Shown: positions 1 through 9,569 of the stretch, piece after piece | Layout: every line of letters starts with the position of its first letter | How positions within the stretch are numbered: the stretch's first letter is position 1 | Source of the DNA: Gymnopus androsaceus JB14 | Taxonomy: Eukaryota; Basidiomycota; Agaricomycetes; Agaricales; Omphalotaceae | Assembly (NCBI GenBank): GCA_009733575.1 | Contig: ML769460.1 | Span: 83,676 to 147,675 of the forward strand | Length of the DNA stretch: 64,000 nucleotides | Direction of reading: 5' to 3' | The notes under the pieces: model-generated | Told to the model about the DNA's origin: nothing | The model's input: only the letters and a program-made list of their open reading frames with translations | The model's database searches: none | Program-made: the position numbers and the translations under genes

Positions 1-2
1 CG

Positions 3-104
3 GGTCCTTCTGCTGCTACTGCGCCCGTGGACGAAAAGAAGGCAGATTCGGAGGCTGGAATTGCTGGAGTTGGATCTGGGATGGCACCTACTTTGAATGC
101 GTAG
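3..104 (+). CDS. 3' end of an unidentified gene (partial)
   Basis: An open frame enters from the left edge and stops at TAG 102-104, giving about 33 residues rich in Ala, Gly, Ser and Pro and ending in PTLNA. The composition is coding-like, but no domain is visible, so the product cannot be named. The other two frames have less protein-like composition. It could be a low-complexity C-terminal tail of a secreted or structural protein. Confidence 0.4.
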   Translation, partial: GPSAATAPVDEKKADSEAGIAGVGSGMAPTLNA

Positions 105-1050
105 TGCATAGCGACGTGCGTTTGGAGCATGAGACTAGGATCTGGAGTATGTTCGTGTTTGTATAATCGGTACTTATCTTGTTCTTAATGGGTTTATTCT
201 TTCTTTCTTTCTCTTGTGCCACAGAGACGGTCGCGTCCAGATATGCTAGTCGAGCAGCAAGTTTGTCCAGTGCTCGTCGTTGGTCCAGTGGCGCCTATAT
301 CGTAAGTTGCAGACGTTGCCACCCCAGAGACGTTTTTGCGGGACAGCTGTAACCTTTGACGTTGAACTTATCAGAAGAGCTCTATCAAGTAATTAAATTT
401 GAGGATGAGTTGAAACGAATTGCCATATCTACGCCAGATTAAAGATACATTGGCTAGGCGAGGAGTAGGAACACATTCGTTGAGGATATACGGGCATTAT
501 CTATCCATAGTACAATTATATTTCCCTCAAAACCGCTGCATCTGAGAGAAATTCGAAAGATAATATCGTAGTAAGTAGTAAATCAGAAACTTACGCTCCG
601 GTCTGAGCTTCATCAGCCATCCTCCTTCGCATGTTCCACAGCCCAACATGCGTTTTTCAGTGGTTGGCGTGTTGGCTTGAAGCTTGAGAGTATTTACACG
701 CCGAGCAATTGTGCAAGTGTGATTCAAGTGTGATTGCACAAAAACAGTCAAGATGGATAGAGCGTACTGTATTATGTATAGAACCAATGTAGGTGCACAA
801 AAATAATATACAAATCAAAGCAGAGTTGAGAACTAGAGAATGTACACAAAAAAAAAACAAGAAACGATTGCTTGGGGTCAATAGCAGAGAGCACGGAGGT
901 ATGAAAATTCGAGCGGAAAAAGAATGAATGATACCAGTCGGAGAACTTTTGTTGGACTATGGCCGTTTGTTGGACTATGGCCGCGAGTTGATAGCAAGAG
1001 GCGATTGAGGAAATAATACAAGATATGGTCCTGCCCCAATCATGTGTTGA
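105..1050. other. Intergenic, no gene seen
   Basis: No frame with protein-like composition or plausible splice structure was found. It holds a short poly-A run near 847-856. It probably contains the 3' untranslated regions of the two flanking genes, which converge here. Confidence 0.5.
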
Positions 1051-1785
1051 TCACCACCCCCGCAAGGCATCCACAATGAGAGCGAAAATAGCGTCGTCGT
1101 CCTCATCCTCATCATCCTCATCCTCATCCTCATCCTCATCGTCTTCATCTTCATCATCCTCGTTATAGTACGGGCCCCAGGATTCTGCAGGATCCAATCC
1201 AATGTTCTGCCTCACCAAATCAAACTTCTCGTCATTATCGCATCGGGGAAGCCCCGTCCATTTTTCATCTTCTTCCCAAGCATCTTCAAAGTCACTACCC
1301 TCCAAGCTATCTACCATACTCTGAGTGATGGCATCGAAAACGTAGGCTATGCGGCCCCCTTGTTCAAGATAAGTCGAGATATCGTCGAGCAGCGACTTTG
1401 ACTTGGTGACAATATCAGCGACCGAGCTTATACCAAAGCTTGCGTTCTTATGAGTGTTATCGAACGGAAGGCCTAGGCTTCCGTCAAGTATGCCGCTAAT
1501 GAATTTGAACAGGAGAGCGTATCCGCGCCAGAAGGATACGCAGGCTGGGGAGGGACGAGGAATAGGAACCCATTCCTCGAAGGGAATATAAGGGTTGTCA
1601 CCGACCATTATAATGAGAATCGAATCGCCATTCACAGCCGCTGCGCCTGAGAGGAAGATGTTAGATATCAAACGAGTACACGAGGAAATGAGAGGTTTAC
1701 ATCCCAAACGGAACTTCATTCGAGGAGAAAGCCATCCCTTGTGGCAAGCGCCACAGGTGCAGGTGGAAACGAGTGAAGTCGACAT
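1051..1785 (-). CDS. CTCG-LSPRM family protein with acidic tail
   Basis: Two exons: 1701-1785 and 1051-1646, with a 54-bp GT-AG intron at 1647-1700. Splicing gives about 226 residues and removes an otherwise non-conserved stretch. The start at 1785 places CTCGACHKGWLSPRM near the N terminus. That motif, a later YLEQGG segment and LPRCDNDEKFD recall the C-terminal module that follows ankyrin repeats in many Agaricomycete proteins. Here no ankyrin repeats precede it, so it looks free-standing. The last 40 residues contain a nearly pure Asp/Glu run encoded by a GAT/GAG trinucleotide tract. The function of the family is not known to me. The upstream in-frame extension to 1875 is Phe- and Gln-rich and is probably 5' UTR. 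Confidence 0.7.
   Translation of the reverse strand: MSTSLVSTCTCGACHKGWLSPRMKFRLGCKPLISSCTRLISNIFLSGAAAVNGDSILIIMVGDNPYIPFEEWVPIPRPSPACVSFWRGYALLFKFISGILDGSLGLPFDNTHKNASFGISSVADIVTKSKSLLDDISTYLEQGGRIAYVFDAITQSMVDSLEGSDFEDAWEEDEKWTGLPRCDNDEKFDLVRQNIGLDPAESWGPYYNEDDEDEDDEDEDEDEDDEDEDDDAIFALIVDALRGW
1093..1162. repeat. Trinucleotide tract coding the acidic tail
   Basis: Imperfect TCATCC/TCG repeat which, read on the minus strand, encodes alternating Asp and Glu. It is likely length-variable by slippage. Confidence 0.75.
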
Positions 1786-1914
1786 GAAAAAAAAATAGTA
1801 CTGAGGCTGAGGTTGAGTAGTGTTAGTGAGTGTAGGAGGGAGAAATTTTTTTTCGTCGTCAAACCCACGGGCCACGAGGAAAAAGCCTCAAATGGGGATC
1901 TTTCTGCATTCTTA

Positions 1915-2012
1915 TCCATGTCCACAAGGTTACAAGTTGCCCCGCAATAACGTCTCTGATTACCTCGAATGGGGTGGCAGCGTAAAGTATGTCTTGGATC
2001 CATCACACAAAG
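1915..2012 (+). pseudogene. Decayed inverted fragment of the neighbouring CTCG-LSPRM family
   Basis: On the plus strand a short frame contains DYLEWGGSVKYVLDP. It aligns with TYLEQGGRIAYVFDA of the minus-strand gene next door, and the underlying DNA is visibly similar over about 55 bp. No start, no splice structure and no further homology are seen. It looks like the remnant of a divergently oriented paralogue. Confidence 0.4.
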
Positions 2013-2115
2013 TGCGGTGGCAAGGATAAGCCTGAGGATGAGTTGTACGAAAATCCCGAAGAATAGCACGAGGATAGAAAGGTGCCCTGGCAGAGGTATC
2101 TTAGTACATATCAAA

Positions 2116-3180
2116 TTAAACATATTTTAATTCGACGCCGTCCATCTCCTTCATTGGCACCCGCACTGACGCACTGAAGGCTGAAACCTGTCGGTCTATC
2201 CCCACACCACTGATCCAGATAAACAGTACGTTCTTGTACTTGGACATTGCTTGTTCTTGCATGATCCTCTGTGCAAAACGTCTTTTGATCTCGCTGTCCC
2301 TCGTACCAATATGTTCTCCGAATCCCTCATCCACCAACTTTGCTATAGCCCTCCGCAGCTCTGTCTCATCCTCTACGAAGACGGAATCGATCTTTGACCA
2401 CACGTCCAACACCCCGCTCACCCATTTCTCTCCTCCAAAATCATCCGCGATCCTTCGGAGTCCTTCAAAGTAGACCTTTTTCTGCTCCGCCATCCTATTC
2501 TTAACCTCTTCCTCGTCAAACGTGTAGATCATATTCCGCTTTCTGATATAGAGCTCCTTCAGCTCCTTTGGGTTGTGATAGTTCTTTGATTTGATCAAGT
2601 CGAGGAAGGACTCGAACTTGACCTTTATCCGCTGAGGATGGAGAGAGTCGTTTCCAAGGTAAAACTTCACCACGAAGCCTTCCTCGTTGACTCTGTTCAG
2701 CCTCCGCACAGCGTTTAGGTCCGTTATGGAGATTTCGTTCATCACTGGTCTCGGGAAGGGATATACAGACCAGTCGAATTCTGGTGGGGGCTCGGATCCG
2801 TCTTTCCCGATGACGGAGAGCAGGACGAGGTCCATGTAGGCATATACCAATTGGGTCGAGTTTTCGGGATGAATGAGCTCGAAAACGTAGGTTCTATCTG
2901 TGGGTAGTGTCTTCGTGACACGAGGATACTTTTTATCGAGTACCTCTTGGGCCATCTTGACATGGACACTGTCGAAACGAGATTTAGAGGTCAGGATCCA
3001 CTGGTGTTTATACCAGAATAAAGAAATGATGCTCCCGTCGAGCTTTTCCTCCACCTTCACAACGAGCTCATCCCCCGTCGGCTTGTAGGCATTCCCCTCG
3101 TGGTAGTTGAAAAACTTTGAAAACGCCCTCGAAACGACGGCTCCGGTGTTAGTCTCGACCACCAGAACCCTCGCCGCCAT
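2116..3180 (-). CDS. T4 Rnl1-type RNA ligase
   Basis: A single exon of 354 residues starting at the ATG 3178-3180; the two codons upstream have no ATG. The nucleotidyltransferase motif I is EEKLDGS with the predicted AMP-accepting Lys at residue 46. It is preceded by SKFFNYHEG, a hallmark of the Rnl1 branch. Motif IV appears as EEGFVVKF near residue 165 and motif V as RIKVKF shortly after. The length is close to the 374 residues of phage T4 Rnl1, and the protein lacks the kinase and phosphodiesterase domains of the fungal tRNA ligase Trl1. By family it would adenylate itself and seal 5'-phosphate to 3'-hydroxyl RNA ends; substrate and compartment are unknown. The neighbours give no clue. The frame is intact and the motifs complete, so an active enzyme is likely. 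Confidence 0.85.
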   Translation of the reverse strand: MAARVLVVETNTGAVVSRAFSKFFNYHEGNAYKPTGDELVVKVEEKLDGSIISLFWYKHQWILTSKSRFDSVHVKMAQEVLDKKYPRVTKTLPTDRTYVFELIHPENSTQLVYAYMDLVLLSVIGKDGSEPPPEFDWSVYPFPRPVMNEISITDLNAVRRLNRVNEEGFVVKFYLGNDSLHPQRIKVKFESFLDLIKSKNYHNPKELKELYIRKRNMIYTFDEEEVKNRMAEQKKVYFEGLRRIADDFGGEKWVSGVLDVWSKIDSVFVEDETELRRAIAKLVDEGFGEHIGTRDSEIKRRFAQRIMQEQAMSKYKNVLFIWISGVGIDRQVSAFSASVRVPMKEMDGVELKYV

Positions 3181-3972
3181 GGTCAAATCGTCCCAGGTTT
3201 TTGACCATTCCGCGTCATTGGTGTAATTTAGGATCGAAATAGGTAATTTGGATGAGGAGATGATTTAAGTAGAGTGAGCTCCTTCTCCTTCCCCTTGAGC
3301 GTTTGCGGAGAAGAGTATTTCGAAATTCGAGCAGGGTCGATAATAGTGGATGTTCGTGCGTCGGCCATTTTCATGGGTAATTTCAGAATCATTGACAGGT
3401 GGTAGCCAAAGTACTTATAATCAGCCTCGGATGACTCGAAACGCAGAGAAATGACTCGGACACAGGTAACAGTACTGACTGAATTAGAAAGGCTGTTACT
3501 ATAGATAAATAGTAGATACACAGCAACTAGTGTATACAGTATGGTAGCACAAAGCAACCAGTTACAACTAGACCACTATAGGAAAGTCACTGACCGTGTC
3601 ACCTCGATTACGATATCCCTGAATATGCATATACACTTTTTTGTACCACTACAAAGCATGGAAAAAGGATGTAAAGTATGCTCTTGAAAACGTAACGCAT
3701 TTCTCTCTCGATATTCAAACCATTTTAGGAAGCTATTACCTTGTTGTAAATAGACGAACACCAGCTCAATTCCATTATAATTCAGCAACTACACTCTGGT
3801 GCAAAACAGAGGCAACCCTCGTGTTAAGCTTCGACCAAAAAATTCACTCTCAAGGTACCGCCGACACTTAGCACCAAGTATTCAATATCCATGGTACCCC
3901 CTCTCTTAAACACTTGTAGTGGTTTCTGTAGGAGGACACACAGGCCCGACACCATCGAGGGGGTTAACACAT
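3181..3972. other. Intergenic, no gene seen
   Basis: AT-rich DNA between two minus-strand genes. It should hold the promoter of the RNA ligase. Small open frames exist but have no conserved-looking sequence and no splice logic. Confidence 0.4.
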
Positions 3973-4395
3973 CTAAGAGGAGAGATCATTCATAGAATCC
4001 TTGGCAAGCCAATAAACAGGTACTCGCCCCTGAGGAACACCTGGTGGTAGGACGCCCACTGGGCAACAAGTGGGGCAGCAGGTCCACCCGGCAGGACCTA
4101 CATAAGTGAGTCAATGATTAGAGCTCAAAGAAGCTGAGAAATTGACGTACACTTAATGAGTCAAGAAATTAAGAGTACTTATCAGCGAAAACAAGATCAA
4201 TAGAATGGTGCTGGCAGTCAAGCAGCAAATTGCACGTACCTCATCGTCATTGGTGCCTGCAGTGGAAGCGGTCAGTCAGCCTTATTCACAATATTATAAG
4301 AAGGGAAGATACGTACAAACAGGGCCGGTGGTCAAAGCTTGAACTCCTAAGACGAGAGTTGCGAACACGAAGATAGAAGTGAATTTGCTGTACAT
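3973..4395 (-). CDS. Small cysteine-rich secreted peptide
   Basis: A 73-residue product assembled from exons 4317-4395, 4240-4256, a single base at 4151, and 3973-4097. The N terminus MYSKFTSIFVFATLVLGVQA is a textbook signal peptide. The mature part holds the pattern CTNDDECPAGWTCCPTCC, resembling small secreted fungal peptides with disulphide knots. All introns are GT-AG (60, 88 and 53 bp). The cysteine-rich frame is reached only if the one-base exon is used. Direct joining of 4240-4256 to 4097 gives a different C terminus without cysteines. An in-frame ATG at 4440 exists upstream, but the one at 4395 sits directly before the hydrophobic segment. The role (effector, antimicrobial or cell-wall peptide) is unknown. 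Confidence 0.6.
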
Positions 4396-4533
4396 TTCAA
4401 GCGGATGGGATTGAAGAGGACTTGTACTCACCACAGGCATGAAAATTTCACCTTAAATACTCTTGATTTCGATAGCTGGTACTCAGTTCCTGCTTCCTAG
4501 AATAGGATTGAGGAAAATAAAAATCTCCGTCGA

Positions 4534-4673
4534 TCTACTTAATACTAGTTGCTTTCGGGACTGTGGAGAGTCGGTATGGCGGTGAGCTACATTCCTATGA
4601 GTGACGGGCAGATATGATGAATTTCAGTACCCTTCTTGAGCCTAGGGAAAACGGAATTGAAATGAGGAACCCC
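4534..4673. repeat. Tandem duplication, copy 1
   Basis: A segment of about 140 bp beginning TCTACTTA and ending GAGGAACCCC. It is repeated with scattered changes immediately downstream, and the shared core includes GCTTTCGGGACTGTGGAGAG. It lies upstream of the secreted-peptide gene and may affect its promoter. Confidence 0.85.
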
Positions 4674-4678
4674 GTCAG

Positions 4679-4834
4679 TCTACTTACTAGTTGCTTTCGG
4701 GACTGTGGAGAGTCAGTATGGCGGTGAGCTATGTACCATGAGTGACAGGCAGACATGATAAATTGTATTGAATCTATTTCAGTACCCTTCTTTGCTTGAG
4801 CTTAGGGAAAGCGGGAATCAAAATGAGGAACCCC
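4679..4834. repeat. Tandem duplication, copy 2
   Basis: Second copy of the unit at 4534-4673, longer because of a small insertion before TTTCAGTACCCTTC. No coding potential is seen in either copy. Confidence 0.85.
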
Positions 4835-6151
4835 AGACACTAGACGATGTGGAACATAGGTGGTTGAATAACTGAACATTCAACTTGAACCTCCCATATT
4901 CCTCCGGTCCCATTGTCAATCCAGTGTCCTTAACTGTGCTAAACATTCTGCATAGCCGCCCACTGTGTTTGCAAGATACCCGCGATGCCATTCATGCTAA
5001 CATAGTCATGCAGTGGCGCGGAGCGGAATTCAAAATGGAACGAAACATACCTGAAAGAATCGACATGGCAAGACCAAAAGGCGGAGATTTGGTTTCTCCA
5101 GTATTTGAATATGCCCTACGTACAAAGAATATCGAGTGTTTCTGTGGGGTATTGGCAAAGAAAGAGGGCATGCTCACCCTCGGGAACGTTAGTTCAACGA
5201 ATAAGCTTCGGCGTCACTTCACCGTATCCAGACAAGAGGCAGACCCACACGAAGCCTGCAGGTCAAAGACTTCCAAGCCGCTGGGATCCTTAGAGTCGGC
5301 AATTGATGACTGATCACCTCGAAGGAAGGCATGCATAATCCTGTTTGCACATAAGAGAGCTTGAAACTCGACAGTTTTGCATATCAATCCAGTAATATGT
5401 GTTGCTATACGTTCCGGGGATATCAAATTGAATCCCTTGGTGAGGCCTGGGCTGGCACTGCTGGTGTATTGAAATCACACAGACTGACACGCTCAACGGG
5501 TGCGAGTTCCTGTAAGCGCCCAGTCTAGTCAGCGCTTATTTCCTATACAGGCTTTTGCTTTGTCGTCCGTTGATCAAAGCCGGGGATAGAAGGTGGGATT
5601 ACTAGGCGCTTTCCTACGGACAAACGGGCGTCAAGATGGTGGACAAGGACTACGAACTTGAAGAAAATGAAGGAGAATCAGGACGAGAAACAAGAAGGAT
5701 GATAGTGAGGATAGTGAGGGCGAGGAAAAAGAGGCAATGTATGGACCGCCTGAGAGCGCCGCTGAAAGACAGGCTCAGATTAGTACGGTTCGGTCGAACA
5801 GTTATTTTGACCGACTGGTCTGGTACGCAATGACGGGTGTAGTTGATTGTGCAATCAAGGGAGGCAGTGGACGTTCAAGGGCGTACTTCACAAGTCAGAT
5901 TGATTGATAGGTAACATGGGCAAAGCTTGAACTTGTTGAAAATCCCGTTTCTCCTTTCTCTCTCTCCTCTCCTTCGCCAGCCATGACAGCGGGAACCAAT
6001 GCTACTGCAAATGGGACTCGAGAGTAAGACCGTTATCAACACCCATATCTTTCTCGTCGCTTCAATGATTTCCTCCGAGGAGAACTGAGGATGAGGCTCA
6101 TTCCACTCGGCGACCAGATAATAATTGTCGTCTAACCCATGTTTGACGCGT
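4835..6151. other. Region with only doubtful ORFs
   Basis: An open frame of 142 codons runs at 4885-5313 and one of 65 codons at 5636-5833 (Arg/Glu-rich). Neither shows a domain, signal peptide or convincing splice sites, so no gene is called. The first has moderately protein-like composition between residues 40 and 90 and could be part of an unrecognised gene. Confidence 0.3.
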
Positions 6152-6185
6152 GGTGAAAGATTCTAACTGGTGAAAGATTCTAACT
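6152..6185. repeat. 17-bp perfect direct repeat
   Basis: GGTGAAAGATTCTAACT occurs twice back to back, just upstream of the hairpin at 6228-6264. Confidence 0.9.
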
Positions 6186-6227
6186 TAATATAACAGTCAT
6201 GAAAAGGAGCACACAGTCACTGTGTGC

Positions 6228-6264
6228 GGATGGTTCTTTCAGGTGGCACCTGAAAGAACCATCC
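6228..6264. repeat. Perfect inverted repeat with 17-bp arms
   Basis: GGATGGTTCTTTCAGGT and its exact reverse complement are separated by only three bases, GGC. The flanking DNA also contains CACACAGTCACTGTGTG, another small palindrome. No tail of T residues or coding context suggests a terminator. It may be a foldback remnant. Confidence 0.9.
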
Positions 6265-6651
6265 AATTCATCCGAATAACATGCCTATACTCGCCATTGA
6301 CGTACGCCACCTAGATTACTGCCGAGTTGACGAGGTGTGCAGACCCAGGCGAGCTCGTACAATGGCGTTTTTCTTTCATTGTTCCACGAAATAGTGGAGC
6401 TTTGTGGAGAGAAGGCGACGAGGAATTCAAAGCAGCTGTGAGTGCGGTCAATCGCGCCTGAAGACTGTCAAAAACTTTACACGTGATATTCTTCATGTCT
6501 GTTATGACGCGTTGAACTTCCTTCCAAGTTTCTTGTCAGTCACCCTTGAGTCACCCGACTAATAATTGTAAACGGACTCGGAAGCGACTAAGCCACATGA
6601 ATTCCGGCTACAAAGACTTCCGACTGGATCCTCGCTTGACTCTCAACCACC

Positions 6652-7420
6652 ATGTCTCTCACTAATCATGATTCTGTGCCACTGAAAATTCCTCGTCTCA
6701 TTTCGCTTTCTCTGGCCTTTGCCTTTTCCGTCATTGCTATGAGCATGGGTGAGAATCAAAATCTGTATGAGCTACCGGATCTAACCAGCGTTAATTGTAG
6801 GTTTGAATGCTCTGGTAAAGTCCAATCAACAAAAGAGTGCGATCAGAAAGGTCTTGCCAGCTGGGACTTCGGCGAGCGTGAATGACAACGGTTAGTTACA
6901 GTTCTTCATTCTAGTTCTTTATCTCAACCTAAAGCTTTGATGCAACAACAGATGTATTCCGTTCGGGTGCAGTTATCACTGCGGTCTCTGCACTAATCGC
7001 TGTTCTTTCCTTCATCTACATTCTCATGCTCTTGCTCAGCCGACGACTCTCCAACCGGTTGCTTCCCTTTGAGTGGATCTCACTTGCCTTTTGCGCTGTC
7101 TGGCTTTTCGCGACCCAAATTCCGTTTACCCACTTTTTCGCTACGCGCAGTGCCCAAGTGCAAGCCTTTGTGGGTACTGTCGAACTCCCGTCTTCGATCG
7201 TCCAAACGCTTCAGAACCAGTTGGGTTTCACCAACGTGTATAAGGATATTAGCTATCGTGCGTATCTTGCCCTTCTATTTCGATACTTTACTAATCCAAT
7301 CCAAAATCTGCAGTGCGTCTATTGGCCATCCTTCCGTGGTTCGCGTTCCTGTTCACTGCCGTTGCTGCTGGTGTCAGTTTTGTCGCTTCCCGCCGACGCG
7401 TCCAAAATGAAAAGAATTGA
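6652..7420 (+). CDS. Four-pass membrane protein
   Basis: Exons 6652-6748, 6801-6890, 6952-7257 and 7314-7420 join in frame to 199 residues, with GT-AG introns of 52, 61 and 56 bp. Four hydrophobic segments are visible: LISLSLAFAFSVIAMSMG near residues 15-35, a second around 68-90, a third with WISLAFCAVWLFA around 103-120, and a last one LLAILPWFAFLFTAVAAG before a basic C terminus RRRVQNEKN. The topology resembles MARVEL or tetraspan-type proteins of basidiomycetes, but no catalytic or ligand motif is visible, so the function is unassigned. The start gives a sensible short hydrophilic N terminus. Gene structure and frame are intact. Confidence 0.7.
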
Positions 7421-8556
7421 TATGCTTTGTACTGTTTTGAGAGTATGTTTCCATGCAAATTGTTGCTATTTCTTAAACTGTATAACATCACGAATCTCTC
7501 TGGGTATATTCGAATGAATGTCATGTATCCATCCGCTAAAGAGACCCCCTGGGTTCAGAAGCCTGATCGTTTCTTCAAGACCTAAACACTCCCGAGATAA
7601 ATCCACTGCGATAGAGGCCGTATTGTATAAGAACGCGCGAAACCATAAATGAATCTGTTCCACAGGGGCATGGTCATTTGGTATCGGGTTGTAGTGGCTC
7701 TTCTGGTTGCAACGCTGGCATCTTCAATGGCTGATCGTTCACAAACGAAGGTGGACGATGCCACAATTCTGCAGTTCGGAACATTGGATTGATTTCCGAA
7801 GATGACGACTGTGCAGGTAAGAGCGGATTTTTTTTGGAGGAGGAAGTACCGGATGCGGATGCGGAAGTGCTTGAATGCGACTTTGCTAGCTTTGCTGATC
7901 TAGGAATTAATGATAATTCAGTACCAAACGAAATACTCTATGTACAAGGACTCACTTTGTTGGTTCCGATACTTTGGGAGGGCTCGACCATCCACACGCT
8001 TCACATTTCCAAAAAGACTCGCAAGTTATTCCAATTTTGGCTATCAAAATGTTCCTTCGGGTTCGAGTTTCTATCTTTGAGACTGATCCTGGGCTCAAAT
8101 CGAGGATGAGAATAGATAGATGATGACCGGGCTTTAGTATAGTATCCTAAGATTTACCTTGAGCTCTGCATTCGGAGCAATTTTGCTTTGGTTGTCATCG
8201 CAGACTTTGTGATCTGTTACAATTTGAACTACGTAGGAGCAAATTGTTGGCGTTGCTTGGAAGTCGTAGTTTTTTTAACTACTCACACATGTCTGCACTG
8301 GGAAAGCAGGTGAGCGAAACATAAAGCAGAAAATTGGGAAAGGCTTACAACGTCCATAAACAACAAGTAGTTAGCAGCAGATTGTTTCTACGGTTACGGC
8401 AGATCCCACGGAAGGTGCGGAAGTTCCGAATAGGTTCCGAGCCGGCGGTACGGACCGGCTGCCTTTTCAGGAAGTGTCAAAGCTGCCAGGGCGACTGCAA
8501 GCGGGTTTCTCTCGTTCTTTCATGTGAAAGAGGTAAGCTCAAGTTGAATTGCTACT
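7421..8556. other. Mostly non-coding; possible broken small genes
   Basis: At 7670-7792 a 40-codon frame begins with a signal-like segment (VVVALLVATLASS) and ends with VDDATILQFGTLD before a stop. The last part faintly recalls the start of ferritin-like fungal proteins and could be a gene fragment. At 7789-8109 a 106-codon frame has an acidic N-terminal half. No splice model joining them gave a convincing protein, so neither is called as a gene. Confidence 0.25.
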
Positions 8557-8598
8557 ATGCTATCTGAGGTCATACTACCAGGCCCTACTTTCTCTAGC

Positions 8599-9225
8599 AT
8601 GCTCAGCAACAAGTTCTGGTTTTGGTCTTTCACTGTAGCGCTTTTGTCGACGTGTTGCGCTTTTTACGCATGGCTCGACCATCCAACCATATCTCGCGTT
8701 AATCATCTCCTTTGGAATCTCTCTAATCCATCTTACTCGCCTATAAACACCACGATTCCAACAAACTGCACGGCTCCTCCACCACATACTTGCACCTTTT
8801 ACGCTGCCTGCCTCGAGCCTCATTTTCATTGTGGTCCGAAAGGTTATCCTCTCGGATTTGGAGAGAAGTTTTGTACCAAGTTTAGTCTGCCTTCAAATAT
8901 GGGGCGGCTGTCTGAGAAAGGACAGACATGGATGTGGAATACGATGAGCTGCCTTCAAAGAGCGCTCGTTCCAGAGCTGGATACTAGTATTCATGTTATC
9001 GAGTCGAAAGAGGCGTGTAAATCTCTCGAAGAAAAGGCTTTCAGCACGCATGCACCTTGTTATTTGACTTCTGGACTTTGTTCCCTCTCTCCGGAAGACT
9101 GGATCGTCATTGTGGAAATCATTGATCTTAAAACACTGTTGTCTAGTTGGGATGCGTTCGATGGGGGAATCGAGGCAGGTGAAGGGTGTCTAGAATTTTT
9201 TGCTCGAGCCCTGGAGAAGATGTGA
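8599..9225 (+). CDS. Stanniocalcin-like secreted or anchored protein
   Basis: A single exon of about 208 residues. The ATG at 8599 was chosen because a strong hydrophobic signal or anchor segment follows at once (FWFWSFTVALLSTCCAFYAW); an in-frame ATG at 8557 would add 14 residues. The body has regularly spaced cysteines: CTFYAACLEPHFHCGPKGYP, then EKFCTKF, a MGRLSEKGQTWMW segment, SCLQRALVPEL, EACKSLEEKAF, APCYLTSGLCSLSPEDW and a final EGCLEFF. This arrangement matches fungal proteins related to stanniocalcin as I remember them. In animals stanniocalcin regulates calcium and phosphate; the fungal role is unknown. The frame is intact. Confidence 0.6.
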   Translation: MLSNKFWFWSFTVALLSTCCAFYAWLDHPTISRVNHLLWNLSNPSYSPINTTIPTNCTAPPPHTCTFYAACLEPHFHCGPKGYPLGFGEKFCTKFSLPSNMGRLSEKGQTWMWNTMSCLQRALVPELDTSIHVIESKEACKSLEEKAFSTHAPCYLTSGLCSLSPEDWIVIVEIIDLKTLLSSWDAFDGGIEAGEGCLEFFARALEKM

Positions 9226-9307
9226 GTGAAGGATGGATGGATGATATGATATGATATGTCCTGTTTCCGATGTCGGTAGTTCGGAATGTACAATGTACCT
9301 TAAACAT

Positions 9308-9434
9308 GAATGATATACATTGGCCTCGACCCTCGAATCATATGCGAGTAGTAGTATAATACAAGTGTAGACTCTGATCTACGTCTACAGTCATGGCCCC
9401 AGGTTCTCCAGTCTCCAATTCGTCCTGATACAAC
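9308..9434. repeat. Extra copy of the zinc-finger gene 3' end
   Basis: Shares GAATGATATACATTGGCCTC, then GTGTAGACTC and a CATGGCCC-AGGTTCTCCAGTCTCC block, with 9470-9569, which holds the last codons and 3' flank of the minus-strand zinc-finger gene. It is therefore a short tandem duplication of that gene's end, lying outside the gene. Confidence 0.8.
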
Positions 9435-9469
9435 AATTAATCGCTTAAACACGAATGATTGGCTTTCAG

Positions 9470-9569
9470 GAATGATATACATTGGCCTCGACCACTAAAA
9501 GTGTAGACTCGAATCTACGACTGCAATCATGGCCCAGGTTCTCCAGTCTCCCATTCCTCCTGGGACAAC
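9470..9569. repeat. Second copy of the duplicated 3' segment
   Basis: Partner of 9308-9434. This copy contains the functional stop codon (9527-9529, minus strand) of the C2H2 gene. Confidence 0.8.

Noticed and set aside
1716..2123. 135-codon minus-strand frame before the CTCG-LSPRM gene
   Set aside because: Hydrophobic and Cys-rich without a domain; it runs in a different frame through the first exon of the called gene.
8334..8567. 77-codon frame just before the stanniocalcin-like gene
   Set aside because: Arg/Lys-rich without a motif and overlapping the likely 5' UTR.
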